NCBI GenBank assembly: GCA_030668645.1
Contig: DAOVFC010000039.1
Location: 1 to 5,878 of the forward strand
Source of the DNA: Candidatus Bathyarchaeota archaeon
GTDB taxonomy: Archaea > Thermoproteota > Bathyarchaeia > Bathyarchaeales > Bathycorpusculaceae
Direction: 5' to 3'
DNA: 5,878 nucleotides
In this document: one piece after another, positions 1 to 5,878 of the stretch
How the letters are laid out: every line of letters begins with the position of its first letter
How positions within the stretch are numbered: the stretch's first letter is position 1
Position numbers and translations under genes: made by a program
Notes under the pieces: model-generated
What the model was told of the DNA's origin: nothing
The model's database searches: none
The model's input: the letters and a program-made list of their open reading frames with translations, nothing else

Positions 1-2880
1 ATCCACTCGCTCCAAAGTCTTTTCATAGAACTCAATCGGGTAGGCGTCAGCAACGTCAACATCGTGTGCCTGTCGCTGCACTTCCGCCGTGTTAACGGCA
101 GGAATCAAAAGAAGTGGAGCATCCATTATTCCACCGATTTGTGCAGGCAGATACTCCCGCGAAAAGTTGAGCAAGGTGTCCAACGCAAGCATCAGCGTGT
201 CTTCATCTCCGTCGCAGTCCCTCCGCTTTGCAGAATGCCAAATAGGATGTGCGTAACACACGTTTAGACTCGTGAACCCGATGATTCGCCCTACGATGCC
301 AACCGAAGTGTGCGGAGCCAAGCCAACGATCAAATGTCCCACAAGGTCTTCAACCCGCTTCACGTTGTAGTATGGTGTAAGCCCATATACTTTAGCCAGA
401 AGTTGGTCGATAAAATTCGCGACTCGTATGAAATACTCCGCGCATTTCATAGGCACGAGGATGTCTTGGATTTTAAGCTCGCACATTTGATTTGAATCCG
501 TTAGAGGCACACCGTAAACGTCATGCGTGTAGCCGAGTTCTCTGAGCCTTTCAACCGAAACTCGGATTTCGCTTGGCGTAAAGTGCGTCAACGGGGTGTT
601 AGTAGCGTCAAAGCGTACCGTTCCATCCTTGTAGACGGATAAATCATACCCCGCTCGTAAAACGCCTTTTTCGATTATCTCCGCTGTCTTCGTCTCGTTT
701 ATCAACCCCTTAACGCCCTTGATAAGCTTCGGAACAGAGGTTCCAAGGTGGTTGCACGCGTTCTCAATCAACTTCTTAAAGTTAACAACCTGTTTTCCGT
801 AGGGTTTGGCTGGCATCCTACACACAGGGCACATGTCTCCCTTCAGACTCTTTCCACACCTTGGACAAATCTTCTCAAGAACCGTTTCAGAACCACAGGT
901 TGGACACTTAACCCTGAAAGTAAAGGTTTTACAAACCGGACACCTACGCTTCACAATCTCCACGAAAGTGTGATTTCGTTTAGCCGCTTCCACAAGGTCT
1001 CTCCGGGAACCCCCAGCTAAACCAACCGGAAAAAGAACGTGGACAAGGGGTTTCATCTCACGTCTTTTCGCCTTTTCAGGACGCCCCATCCGTGCACCCA
1101 CAAGCGTAGGAGCCTTTTCCTTCACAACCACGTTAGAGAGCATGCGTATCGCAGCCAGAACCGATTCTGCAGAGGAAACATCCACGCTGGAGGAAACGTT
1201 GTAACCGAGGCAAAAAGCAAAAGCGTGCGCACAATCGCCTTCGATAATAACCTTGCCATCCAAGACTCTGTGCGGCAAACAAATTCTTTCCAACAATTGT
1301 TTAACGGTGTTCTCGAATTTTCCAACGATTTTGCGAACAGCATCGTCTTCAAAGAGTGTTTCAGAGTTGAGAAGCCACTCTCTTAAAAGTTCAAGCTCTT
1401 CCACCGAGGCGAGGTTTGACCAGAAAAACGTGAAAGATGGATGAAGAGGCACATGCAACGTTAACGATAAGGCTACTGCCTCTTTAACATCAGGCTTATT
1501 CACGAAAGGATTTTCCAAAAAAGCTTTCAACCTTTCCGATGGAACTTTAGCAGCTTCCGCAGCCTTCTCAAGATTTCCGTTAAACTTTTCCATTATAGGT
1601 TTGTGAAGTTCTTCAGCCCACCATTCTTCCACGTAACCAGAAGGCACGAGCAGTTTGCTATTGTACAGAAAGTCTCCGAAACTGATCAGTATGTCGCCTA
1701 GAAAAAGAATTTTATCGATCTTCCCCTTCATTTCGCCGAAACTCTCAACCGAAACACGAAGAACCGAACCGTCTTTCAATCGAACAACAGGAGGCTCTAT
1801 GGTGTCAACTGGAACAGCCACACCGCCCTTCCCAGGAAGCTCTAAACGCAGCTGCGTACCTGCAGCTATAAACCTTTGAAGCACAAGCATGGTTGCGGGA
1901 TGAATGCCGACGGCGGCTAAACCTGTGTTTCGAGCACGCCCGTACCTGAGACGGAAGCCGCCACGCCTTGAAGGAAAAGAGAATATCGGACGCCCAGCGA
2001 TAACATCGTCCATGAACCCCGCAGCCTTTTTCTCCGATATCCCACGGATTTCCTTAAGCCAGTCCCAACCTTGAAAACCAAGCGTTTCCACAATCGCCCA
2101 AACCTTTGAAAACCGCCCGATCACGCCGTCGTTTACAACTCGAAGCGCTCCACCTCTTATACGATTCGTTTCCACGCGTGGCAAGTTGCGAAACGAGGAA
2201 ACTTCAACGGGGTCTGATTCTGTTCCAGTCACCTCAACGGGAAGCCGTTGAAGGGCTTTACGCAACTCTTCATCTGAAACATGATATTGAAAGCGTCCTA
2301 CTGAACGTTCATAAAGCCTAACTTCTTCGATGAAGCGTGCAATCTCATCTTCAGTGGGCTTGTAGCGGTCAAGCCCGAGCAGTCGCCGTATGAACTCTCC
2401 AACAACCAACGTTAAGGCTTGATCTGTTCCGCCAGCGGCCCGTATCGGACCCGCGAAATAGATTGCAAGATAGCGCGTTCTATCGGGATTAGTTTTGATG
2501 GCTACTTTGGCGACCCCTTGTAAAGGCGCGGCGGTGAGACCCTCGGTGTGAATAGCCAAGGCGGTGCGTATGGCCTGTTCAGCGGCAGCTTCAGGCTCCA
2601 TGTGTCCAAACTTGCCGTGAACAATCTGTTCAGCTACTTTAAAGGCTAATTCTTCCCGCGGAAGCTTACTGCTCAAATCTCTAATGCTTCCAGCAACTCC
2701 TTTCGGTCCAACAAGCCCTTCCACAAGGCCTGCTAGATCCTTTGCAACGCGGCATTCCGGTTTTAGCGCAGGGTCTAGGCCCTTCTCTCTCGCTCTCTCA
2801 CTTATCATGTATAATTGTCCAAGCTGTTTTTCTAGGCTTGCCACGTATCGCCCGTATGCCTCGCTCATTTCACCGTTCAA
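1..2880 (-). CDS. polC: DNA polymerase II (PolD) large subunit DP2, C-terminus missing
   Basis: This is the catalytic subunit of the archaeal replicative DNA polymerase PolD, which works with the DP1 exonuclease subunit. The frame is open for 960 codons and runs off the window at base 1; intein-free family members are roughly 1,100-1,300 residues, so the C-terminal part is absent. Visible DP2 landmarks are GPIRAAGGT (residues 144-152), PSRRGGFRLRYGRARNTG (about 303-320), LFLGD (about 392-396), VGARMGRPEKA (594-604), four CxxC zinc-binding pairs (Cys 647/650, 659/662, 672/675, 684/687) and the double-psi-barrel active-site motif DCDGDED (888-894). I start it at TTG 2880 because GGAGG lies six bases upstream. 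The in-frame ATG at 2868 is the alternative and would remove four residues. The frame shows no frameshift and no intein. Identification is very secure. Confidence 0.97.
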   Translation of the reverse strand, partial: MNGEMSEAYGRYVASLEKQLGQLYMISERAREKGLDPALKPECRVAKDLAGLVEGLVGPKGVAGSIRDLSSKLPREELAFKVAEQIVHGKFGHMEPEAAAEQAIRTALAIHTEGLTAAPLQGVAKVAIKTNPDRTRYLAIYFAGPIRAAGGTDQALTLVVGEFIRRLLGLDRYKPTEDEIARFIEEVRLYERSVGRFQYHVSDEELRKALQRLPVEVTGTESDPVEVSSFRNLPRVETNRIRGGALRVVNDGVIGRFSKVWAIVETLGFQGWDWLKEIRGISEKKAAGFMDDVIAGRPIFSFPSRRGGFRLRYGRARNTGLAAVGIHPATMLVLQRFIAAGTQLRLELPGKGGVAVPVDTIEPPVVRLKDGSVLRVSVESFGEMKGKIDKILFLGDILISFGDFLYNSKLLVPSGYVEEWWAEELHKPIMEKFNGNLEKAAEAAKVPSERLKAFLENPFVNKPDVKEAVALSLTLHVPLHPSFTFFWSNLASVEELELLREWLLNSETLFEDDAVRKIVGKFENTVKQLLERICLPHRVLDGKVIIEGDCAHAFAFCLGYNVSSSVDVSSAESVLAAIRMLSNVVVKEKAPTLVGARMGRPEKAKRREMKPLVHVLFPVGLAGGSRRDLVEAAKRNHTFVEIVKRRCPVCKTFTFRVKCPTCGSETVLEKICPRCGKSLKGDMCPVCRMPAKPYGKQVVNFKKLIENACNHLGTSVPKLIKGVKGLINETKTAEIIEKGVLRAGYDLSVYKDGTVRFDATNTPLTHFTPSEIRVSVERLRELGYTHDVYGVPLTDSNQMCELKIQDILVPMKCAEYFIRVANFIDQLLAKVYGLTPYYNVKRVEDLVGHLIVGLAPHTSVGIVGRIIGFTSLNVCYAHPIWHSAKRRDCDGDEDTLMLALDTLLNFSREYLPAQIGGIMDAPLLLIPAVNTAEVQRQAHDVDVADAYPIEFYEKTLERVD

Positions 2881-2942
2881 GTCGTCCCTCCGCAACTTTC
2901 GATAAAGCACTTGGTAATTTTTGCCTTTCTAACACAAATCAA
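2881..2942 (-). promoter_or_regulatory. possible weak promoter region upstream of polC
   Basis: This 62-base spacer lies between the possible small ORF and polC. An AT-rich stretch around 2915-2922 (AAAAATTA on the minus strand) lies about 25-28 bases upstream of the polC Shine-Dalgarno site, which would suit an archaeal TATA box giving a very short leader. A second AT run, TTTATC at 2901-2906, is too close to the start unless the mRNA is leaderless. Neither is a good consensus, so polC could instead be read through from the upstream genes. Confidence 0.2.
2887..2891 (-). promoter_or_regulatory. Shine-Dalgarno site of polC
   Basis: GGAGG on the minus strand, followed by six bases and then TTG at 2880. 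It favours TTG over the ATG at 2868, which is 18 bases from this site. A weaker GGTGA match lies just before that ATG, so the downstream start is not excluded. Confidence 0.6.
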
Positions 2943-2950
2943 TCAAAAAA
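2932..2950 (-). terminator. T-rich candidate terminator after the elf1/GGGP synthase genes
   Basis: On the minus strand a run of six T (2945-2950) is followed by further T-rich sequence to about 2932. Archaeal transcription often ends at such U-rich tracts without a hairpin, and I see no convincing stem here. It overlaps the last codons of the possible small ORF and lies upstream of polC. Ending the upstream transcript here is an inference. Confidence 0.3.
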
Positions 2951-3056
2951 GCCGTTGCCAAACCCACTTTATTCGTGTGAATTCTACATAAAGCGCCTTT
3001 TTTACAACTTCCCTCGTAACACCCAGTCGCCTCTTGATAAGCTCTTGCACTCTCAC
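2943..3056 (-). CDS. possible small basic protein, 37 residues
   Basis: I do not recognise this ORF. It begins with GTG at 3056, which overlaps the TGA stop of GGGP synthase by three bases (GTGA), an arrangement typical of translationally coupled genes. A second in-frame GTG at 3050 has AGG eight bases upstream and would give 35 residues. The product is strongly basic (about ten Lys/Arg against three Glu), with a probable N-terminal helix around ELIKRRLG and a C-terminal segment holding two Trp. There is no signal peptide, membrane span or zinc motif. Such a short frame can arise by chance, and the T-rich tract overlaps its end, so it is only a candidate gene. Confidence 0.3.
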   Translation of the reverse strand: MRVQELIKRRLGVTREVVKKALYVEFTRIKWVWQRLF

Positions 3057-3811
3057 GTCCTAAAGTTTCTTATGCTTTTAACTATTTCAGACACTTTGCG
3101 TTTAGCTTCAACGTTCTCTACGATATTGCCGGTGACGATTATGCTTGCTCCGGCTGACGCAGCTGCTAACGCTTGCCCCCTATTTTTTATGCCCCCACCA
3201 ACGATTAGGGGGATGTCTATGTAATGTTTAACAGCACGAATCATCGCGGGAGGAACAGGTCTTTTCGCTCCAGAACCGCCTTCCAAATACACGAACCGCA
3301 TGCCCAAATACTGAGCCGCCAAGGCGTGAGCCACGGCAAGTTCAGGTTTGTTGTATGGAACCGGAACCGCTTTACCCACAACTCCTGCGGTGCCGCCGTC
3401 ACCAACAATGATGTACCCGAGCGGAATAGGTTCCAAACCAAACTTTTTGATGAGCGGAGCCCCTAACACTTGTGCACCTATTAAGAAGTAGGGGTCGGCG
3501 GAATTGAGAAGGGACATGAACCATATAGCGTCGGCGTAACGGCTTATGCTGGTTACGTTATTCGGGAAAAGGATAACGGGAATCTTCACGGTACGTTTAA
3601 CAGCCTTAACAACACTATTAAGATGCGCTGTAGAAACGAAGGTTGAGCCGCCTACCATAATGGCTGAGGTGCCACTTGACCTTGTTTTCTCTGCAATTCT
3701 CGAAGCTGAGGCAGGAGTTACCTTCTCAGGGTCTATAAGAGTTATGTGAATAGTGCCCTCAGATTCGATCTTTTCAAGCAGATATCTCTCAACACAGCCA
3801 ACCATAACCAA
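3053..3811 (-). CDS. geranylgeranylglyceryl phosphate synthase (GGGP synthase)
   Basis: This prenyltransferase joins geranylgeranyl diphosphate to sn-glycerol-1-phosphate, forming the first ether bond of archaeal membrane lipids. The 252-residue length is normal for the family. It has the TIM-barrel phosphate-binding pattern of the GGGP/HepGP synthase family: HITLIDPEK (22-30), VGGST (53-57), FPNN (82-85), YLEGGSGA (175-182), VGGGIK (204-209) and TGN (227-229). The long form with SLLNS and the AQV segment fits the archaeal group II enzymes rather than bacterial PcrB. I keep the TTG start at 3811 because GGTGAG lies upstream in the same register as the other genes here; ATG 3805 would remove two residues. 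It starts 11 bases after the elf1 stop, so the two are probably cotranscribed. Confidence 0.95.
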   Translation of the reverse strand: MVMVGCVERYLLEKIESEGTIHITLIDPEKVTPASASRIAEKTRSSGTSAIMVGGSTFVSTAHLNSVVKAVKRTVKIPVILFPNNVTSISRYADAIWFMSLLNSADPYFLIGAQVLGAPLIKKFGLEPIPLGYIIVGDGGTAGVVGKAVPVPYNKPELAVAHALAAQYLGMRFVYLEGGSGAKRPVPPAMIRAVKHYIDIPLIVGGGIKNRGQALAAASAGASIIVTGNIVENVEAKRKVSEIVKSIRNFRT

Positions 3812-3814
3812 CCA

Positions 3815-3820
3815 CTCACC
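3815..3820 (-). promoter_or_regulatory. Shine-Dalgarno site of GGGP synthase
   Basis: GGTGAG on the minus strand matches the downstream part of the GGAGGTGA complement of 16S rRNA. Aligned in that register, the GGAGG equivalent would end seven bases before TTG 3811, as at nadE. From ATG 3805 the equivalent distance is 13 bases, so TTG is preferred. Confidence 0.5.
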
Positions 3821-3822
3821 AG

Positions 3823-4086
3823 CTAACCGTTTACCTTCTGCGCGGCTGCTTTCTCCGAACCCCCGTAAATCTTGTCAGTGAACATACAGTAAACATCAAT
3901 CTCACGCTGAGCTAGACTGACCTGAAACTCCTCCTTCACACCGCAACCGCTACAGCTCACAACGGCACGCCCTTCATTACGGAAAAGTTCCACTCGAACC
4001 GTTTCCTTCCCGCATAGAGGACAGGAGAAGAATTTGGGCAAATGCTTCTTAGGAATACGGACAACCTTTCTTCTTCTGCGCCCCAT
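3823..4086 (-). CDS. elf1: Elf1-family transcription elongation factor, zinc ribbon
   Basis: This 87-residue protein matches the Elf1 family, small zinc-ribbon proteins that associate with elongating RNA polymerase in eukaryotes and have archaeal homologues. The N-terminus is a basic tail beginning MGRRRRK, as in eukaryotic Elf1. It is followed by CPLC (Cys 22/25) and CSGC (Cys 45/48), which form a four-cysteine zinc site. The family ending is visible as EIDVY and a short aromatic segment. I start it at ATG 4086 because the basic tail follows directly and AAGGA lies upstream. The frame stays open to an ATG at 4197, but that would overlap the nadE start and add a tail not seen in the family. 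It leads the minus-strand pair with GGGP synthase. The family call is strong; the role is from homology. Confidence 0.9.
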   Translation of the reverse strand: MGRRRRKVVRIPKKHLPKFFSCPLCGKETVRVELFRNEGRAVVSCSGCGVKEEFQVSLAQREIDVYCMFTDKIYGGSEKAAAQKVNG

Positions 4087-4092
4087 ATCCAA

Positions 4093-4097
4093 TCCTT
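4093..4097 (-). promoter_or_regulatory. Shine-Dalgarno site of elf1
   Basis: AAGGA on the minus strand; its AGG ends seven bases before ATG 4086, the register seen at nadE. It supports the 87-residue start rather than the longer upstream one. Confidence 0.5.
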
Positions 4098-4171
4098 CTG
4101 TACTTTTAAACTCGTGCCTTTCATTATTTATGCTCGTCCTTAAATACTTGCCCCAAAATACCATAACAACT

Positions 4172-4177
4172 AGGAGG
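4172..4177 (+). promoter_or_regulatory. Shine-Dalgarno site of nadE
   Basis: AGGAGG, a full match to the 16S rRNA tail, ends seven bases before the TTG at 4185. It fixes TTG as the nadE start, and no ATG offers a better choice nearby. Confidence 0.8.
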
Positions 4178-4184
4178 CGCTCAT

Positions 4185-5033
4185 TTGAAACTGCCATCTT
4201 CTATACTAGAGTTAGACTTAGTCAAGGTAGAAACGAAGATCAAGCGCTTCATCAGGGATTACTTGGAAAAGTCCGGAGCGAAAGGCATAGTTTTGGGATT
4301 ATCAGGCGGAGTCGATAGTTGCACCGCATCAGCGCTTTGTGCCTTAGCTATAGGCGGAGACAAGGTTTTCGGGCTCTTGATGCCAGAACAAGAAACATAC
4401 AATGCCAAAGATGTTGAACACGCGAAACTTGTTGCTAAGAAATTTGGGGTGAAAACCGAAACGATTGACATCACATCGACTTTAGAAGCTTTTTACAATT
4501 CAATACCCATTTTTGAACCAATGGACAAACTCTGTGAAGGCAACATAAAGGCGCGGGTAAGAATGACCTATTGGTATTACTATGCTAACAAGCTTGACAT
4601 GCTTGTTTGCGGAAGCTCAGACAAGTCGGAAACGATGATGGGATACTTCACGAAATGGGGGGATGTCGCAGCTGACATATCACCGATAATGGACTTGTAC
4701 AAAACGCAGGTTCGAAAACTCGCTCAACATATAGGCATCCCGAAGGAAATAATAACAAAACCGGCTTCGCCCGCGTTGTGGCCTGGTCAACTGGCAGAAC
4801 AGGAACTCGGTGTAAGATATGAAATCCTTGACCTGATTCTCTATGGACTGGAACATTTCATGGAAACTGAGGAAATCGCAAAACAGTTACGTGTAGAAAG
4901 AGAAATGGTGGATGGAATAAAGCAGAGGTGGCTGCACATGGAACACAAAAGGCGATTGCCGTTGACAACAAAACTCGAGTATCGAACAGTAGGAACGGAT
5001 TTTAGACTTCCAAGAACGCTTGCTAAGCGCTAA
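4185..5033 (+). CDS. nadE: NAD+ synthetase, stand-alone synthetase domain
   Basis: NadE carries out the last step of NAD+ synthesis, adenylating nicotinate adenine dinucleotide with ATP and amidating it with ammonia. The 282-residue protein has only the synthetase domain. The PP-loop is SGGVDS (40-45), followed by GNIKARVRM (119-127), GSSDKSE (143-149), GYFTKWGD (153-160) and SPALWPGQ (195-202). Compared with the common bacterial pattern (SADLW and DE-x-ELG), two conserved aspartates are Ala here (SPALW and AE-x-ELG); from memory, similar forms occur in crenarchaeal NadE, so this is probably a lineage trait rather than inactivation. It starts at TTG after a strong Shine-Dalgarno site. A nitrilase-fold gene follows 14 bases later and probably supplies ammonia from glutamine. 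Confidence 0.95.
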   Translation: MKLPSSILELDLVKVETKIKRFIRDYLEKSGAKGIVLGLSGGVDSCTASALCALAIGGDKVFGLLMPEQETYNAKDVEHAKLVAKKFGVKTETIDITSTLEAFYNSIPIFEPMDKLCEGNIKARVRMTYWYYYANKLDMLVCGSSDKSETMMGYFTKWGDVAADISPIMDLYKTQVRKLAQHIGIPKEIITKPASPALWPGQLAEQELGVRYEILDLILYGLEHFMETEEIAKQLRVEREMVDGIKQRWLHMEHKRRLPLTTKLEYRTVGTDFRLPRTLAKR

Positions 5034-5035
5034 GT

Positions 5036-5039
5036 GGAG
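5036..5039 (+). promoter_or_regulatory. Shine-Dalgarno site of the downstream amidase
   Basis: GGAG, eight bases before ATG 5048 and just after the nadE stop at 5031-5033, supports this start and coupled translation with nadE. Confidence 0.6.
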
Positions 5040-5047
5040 ACAAGCAC

Positions 5048-5878
5048 ATGAAAGAGAACTTCAAGGTAGCCCTGGCACAGATAAGCTGCAAACAAGGAGA
5101 CAAGGCAGAAAATACAATGAAAATAGAGAAAAATGTGACATATGCCAAAACACAAGGGGCGGAGCTTGTAATTTTCCCCGAACTTTCATTAACAGGCTAC
5201 ACGTTAAGAGACCAAGTCTACGAACTAGCAGAAACAATCCCGGGACCTTCAACCAGCATCCTAGAAGAGATGGCGAAAAAGGCAAACGTACACATTGTGG
5301 TCGGCATGCCGGAACTCAGCGAAAAAACACAATCGACAATTTATAACACCGCGGTTCTCGTAGGTCCAAGCGGTTTTATTGGAAAATACCGTAAGATGTA
5401 TCTTCCAACCCACAGCGTTTTTGAAGAGAAGAGGTACTTTAGGCCTGGGTACCAAGCAGCGGCGTTCAACACAGAACTCGGAAAAATCGGTTTAATCATT
5501 TGCTACGACGTATTTTTCCCAGAAGTAAGCCGACTGACACGCTTGAAAGGAGCGCAGTTAATAGTCTGTATCTCGGCTTCTCCAGCGGGTCGCCGAGCCT
5601 TCTTTGAAACGTTAACAGCCGCGAGAGCGATAGAAAACACGGCTTTTCTAGCCTATGTAAACCTCGTAGGCATAGAAGACGGGTTACAGTTTTGGGGAGG
5701 AAGCAGACTCATCGGACCGAACGGAAAAACTCTGGTGAATGCAAAGTATGATGAAGAAGACCTAGTGATAGGCGAGGTTGACTATGCTGATATAAAGCCC
5801 GTGGAAACGTTTGTCCCAACACTACGAGACCTACGCCCAGAACTTTTTGACAAGCTAAAAGAACACGCAGAAAAACTG
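5048..5878 (+). CDS. nitrilase-superfamily amidase, probable glutaminase partner of NadE (3' end cut)
   Basis: This carbon-nitrogen hydrolase probably releases ammonia from glutamine for NadE. The open frame gives 277 residues and is still open at the window edge; family size suggests only a few codons are missing. The catalytic triad is visible: Glu45 in PELSLTGY, Lys116 in YRKMYLP and Cys152 in IICYDVFFPE. Specific resemblance to the glutaminase half of glutamine-dependent NAD synthetases is seen in FEEKRYFRPG (125-134), SASP (176-179) followed by Arg-rich and Phe residues, and YVNLVG-x-ED-x-LQFWGGS (203-219). The cysteine context is ICYD rather than the ICED common in those fused enzymes. 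It follows nadE by 14 bases on the same strand. The superfamily call is secure. The NAD role is inferred from motifs and position; a general omega-amidase-type enzyme is the alternative. Confidence 0.9.
   Translation, partial: MKENFKVALAQISCKQGDKAENTMKIEKNVTYAKTQGAELVIFPELSLTGYTLRDQVYELAETIPGPSTSILEEMAKKANVHIVVGMPELSEKTQSTIYNTAVLVGPSGFIGKYRKMYLPTHSVFEEKRYFRPGYQAAAFNTELGKIGLIICYDVFFPEVSRLTRLKGAQLIVCISASPAGRRAFFETLTAARAIENTAFLAYVNLVGIEDGLQFWGGSRLIGPNGKTLVNAKYDEEDLVIGEVDYADIKPVETFVPTLRDLRPELFDKLKEHAEKL

Larger units (their letters stand above)
4087..4184. promoter_or_regulatory. divergent promoter region between elf1 and nadE
   Basis: The 98 bases between the two divergent starts must hold promoters for both directions. 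On the plus strand TTAAATA (4140-4146) lies about 26-30 bases upstream of the nadE Shine-Dalgarno site, as expected for a TATA box with a short leader. On the minus strand ATAAATAA (4124-4131) lies 38-45 bases upstream of the elf1 ATG, allowing a leader of about 15-20 bases that includes its Shine-Dalgarno site. The two boxes are only about 8 bases apart, so the transcription complexes could compete. I see no clear inverted-repeat operator. Confidence 0.5.

Noticed and set aside
199..219. Intein at the DP2 catalytic motif, a known insertion site in Pyrococcus
   Set aside because: The motif DCDGDED is continuous with the flanking polymerase sequence, so this site is empty. An intein beyond base 1 cannot be excluded.
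811..945. Four CxxC pairs as a separate zinc-finger gene
   Set aside because: They lie in frame inside polC at residues 647-687, where DP2 proteins carry a zinc-binding module.
1039..1386. Plus-strand ORFs of 60-115 codons between 64 and 2321, for example this one
   Set aside because: All lie antisense to the continuous polC frame and show no motifs; they are shadows of its codon pattern.
2943..3056. Frameshifted C-terminal extension of GGGP synthase
   Set aside because: GGGP synthase already has normal length and all its motifs, so the frame downstream is better seen as a separate candidate or as noise.
2742..3224. 160-codon plus-strand ORF across the polC 5' end, the intergenic gap and the GGGP synthase 3' end
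   Set aside because: It runs antisense to two firmly identified genes, has no recognisable motif and no good Shine-Dalgarno site; it is a chance frame.
3053..3811. Bacterial-type PcrB (heptaprenylglyceryl phosphate synthase) instead of GGGP synthase
   Set aside because: The archaeal context and the group II-like motifs and length favour GGGP synthase; PcrB is characteristic of Firmicutes.
3823..4197. Longer 124-residue version of elf1 starting at ATG 4197
   Set aside because: The extra 37 residues overlap the nadE start and its Shine-Dalgarno site and lack family similarity; the MGRRRRK start at 4086 fits Elf1 and has its own Shine-Dalgarno site.

Overview
This 5.9-kb window is chromosomal DNA from an archaeon. 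It encodes the large subunit of the archaeal replicative polymerase PolD and geranylgeranylglyceryl phosphate synthase, which makes the archaeal ether-lipid backbone, plus an archaeal/eukaryotic Elf1-type elongation factor. PolD excludes crenarchaea such as Sulfolobales, which lack it. Moderate GC content, PolD, and a NadE whose motifs resemble TACK-archaeal forms point to a Bathyarchaeia- or Thaumarchaeota-like lineage. That placement is inference from recalled family features, not a search.

Layout: bases 1-2880 (minus) hold the first 960 codons of polC (DP2), with the C-terminus cut off by the window edge. Bases 2881-3052 are mostly spacer, with a T-rich possible terminator and a possible 37-codon ORF (2943-3056, minus) whose GTG overlaps the stop of the next gene. 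Bases 3053-3811 (minus) are GGGP synthase and 3823-4086 (minus) the zinc-ribbon protein Elf1; these two are closely spaced and probably one transcript. A 98-bp divergent promoter region (4087-4184) separates them from a plus-strand pair: nadE (4185-5033) and, after 14 bp, a nitrilase-fold amidase (5048 to the window end, nearly complete).

The plus-strand pair is the most informative functional unit. The first protein is a stand-alone NAD synthetase domain. The second carries a Glu-Lys-Cys amidase triad and motifs like the glutaminase half of glutamine-dependent NAD synthetases. They look like a split version of an enzyme that is a single fused chain in many bacteria and eukaryotes.

Three of the five firm genes (polC, GGGP synthase, nadE) are best assigned TTG start codons, each preceded by a Shine-Dalgarno sequence in nearly the same register. 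No RNA genes, CRISPR arrays, insertion sequences, inteins or phage genes were seen. Most of the window is ordinary archaeal housekeeping sequence, and I see no wholly new system in it.
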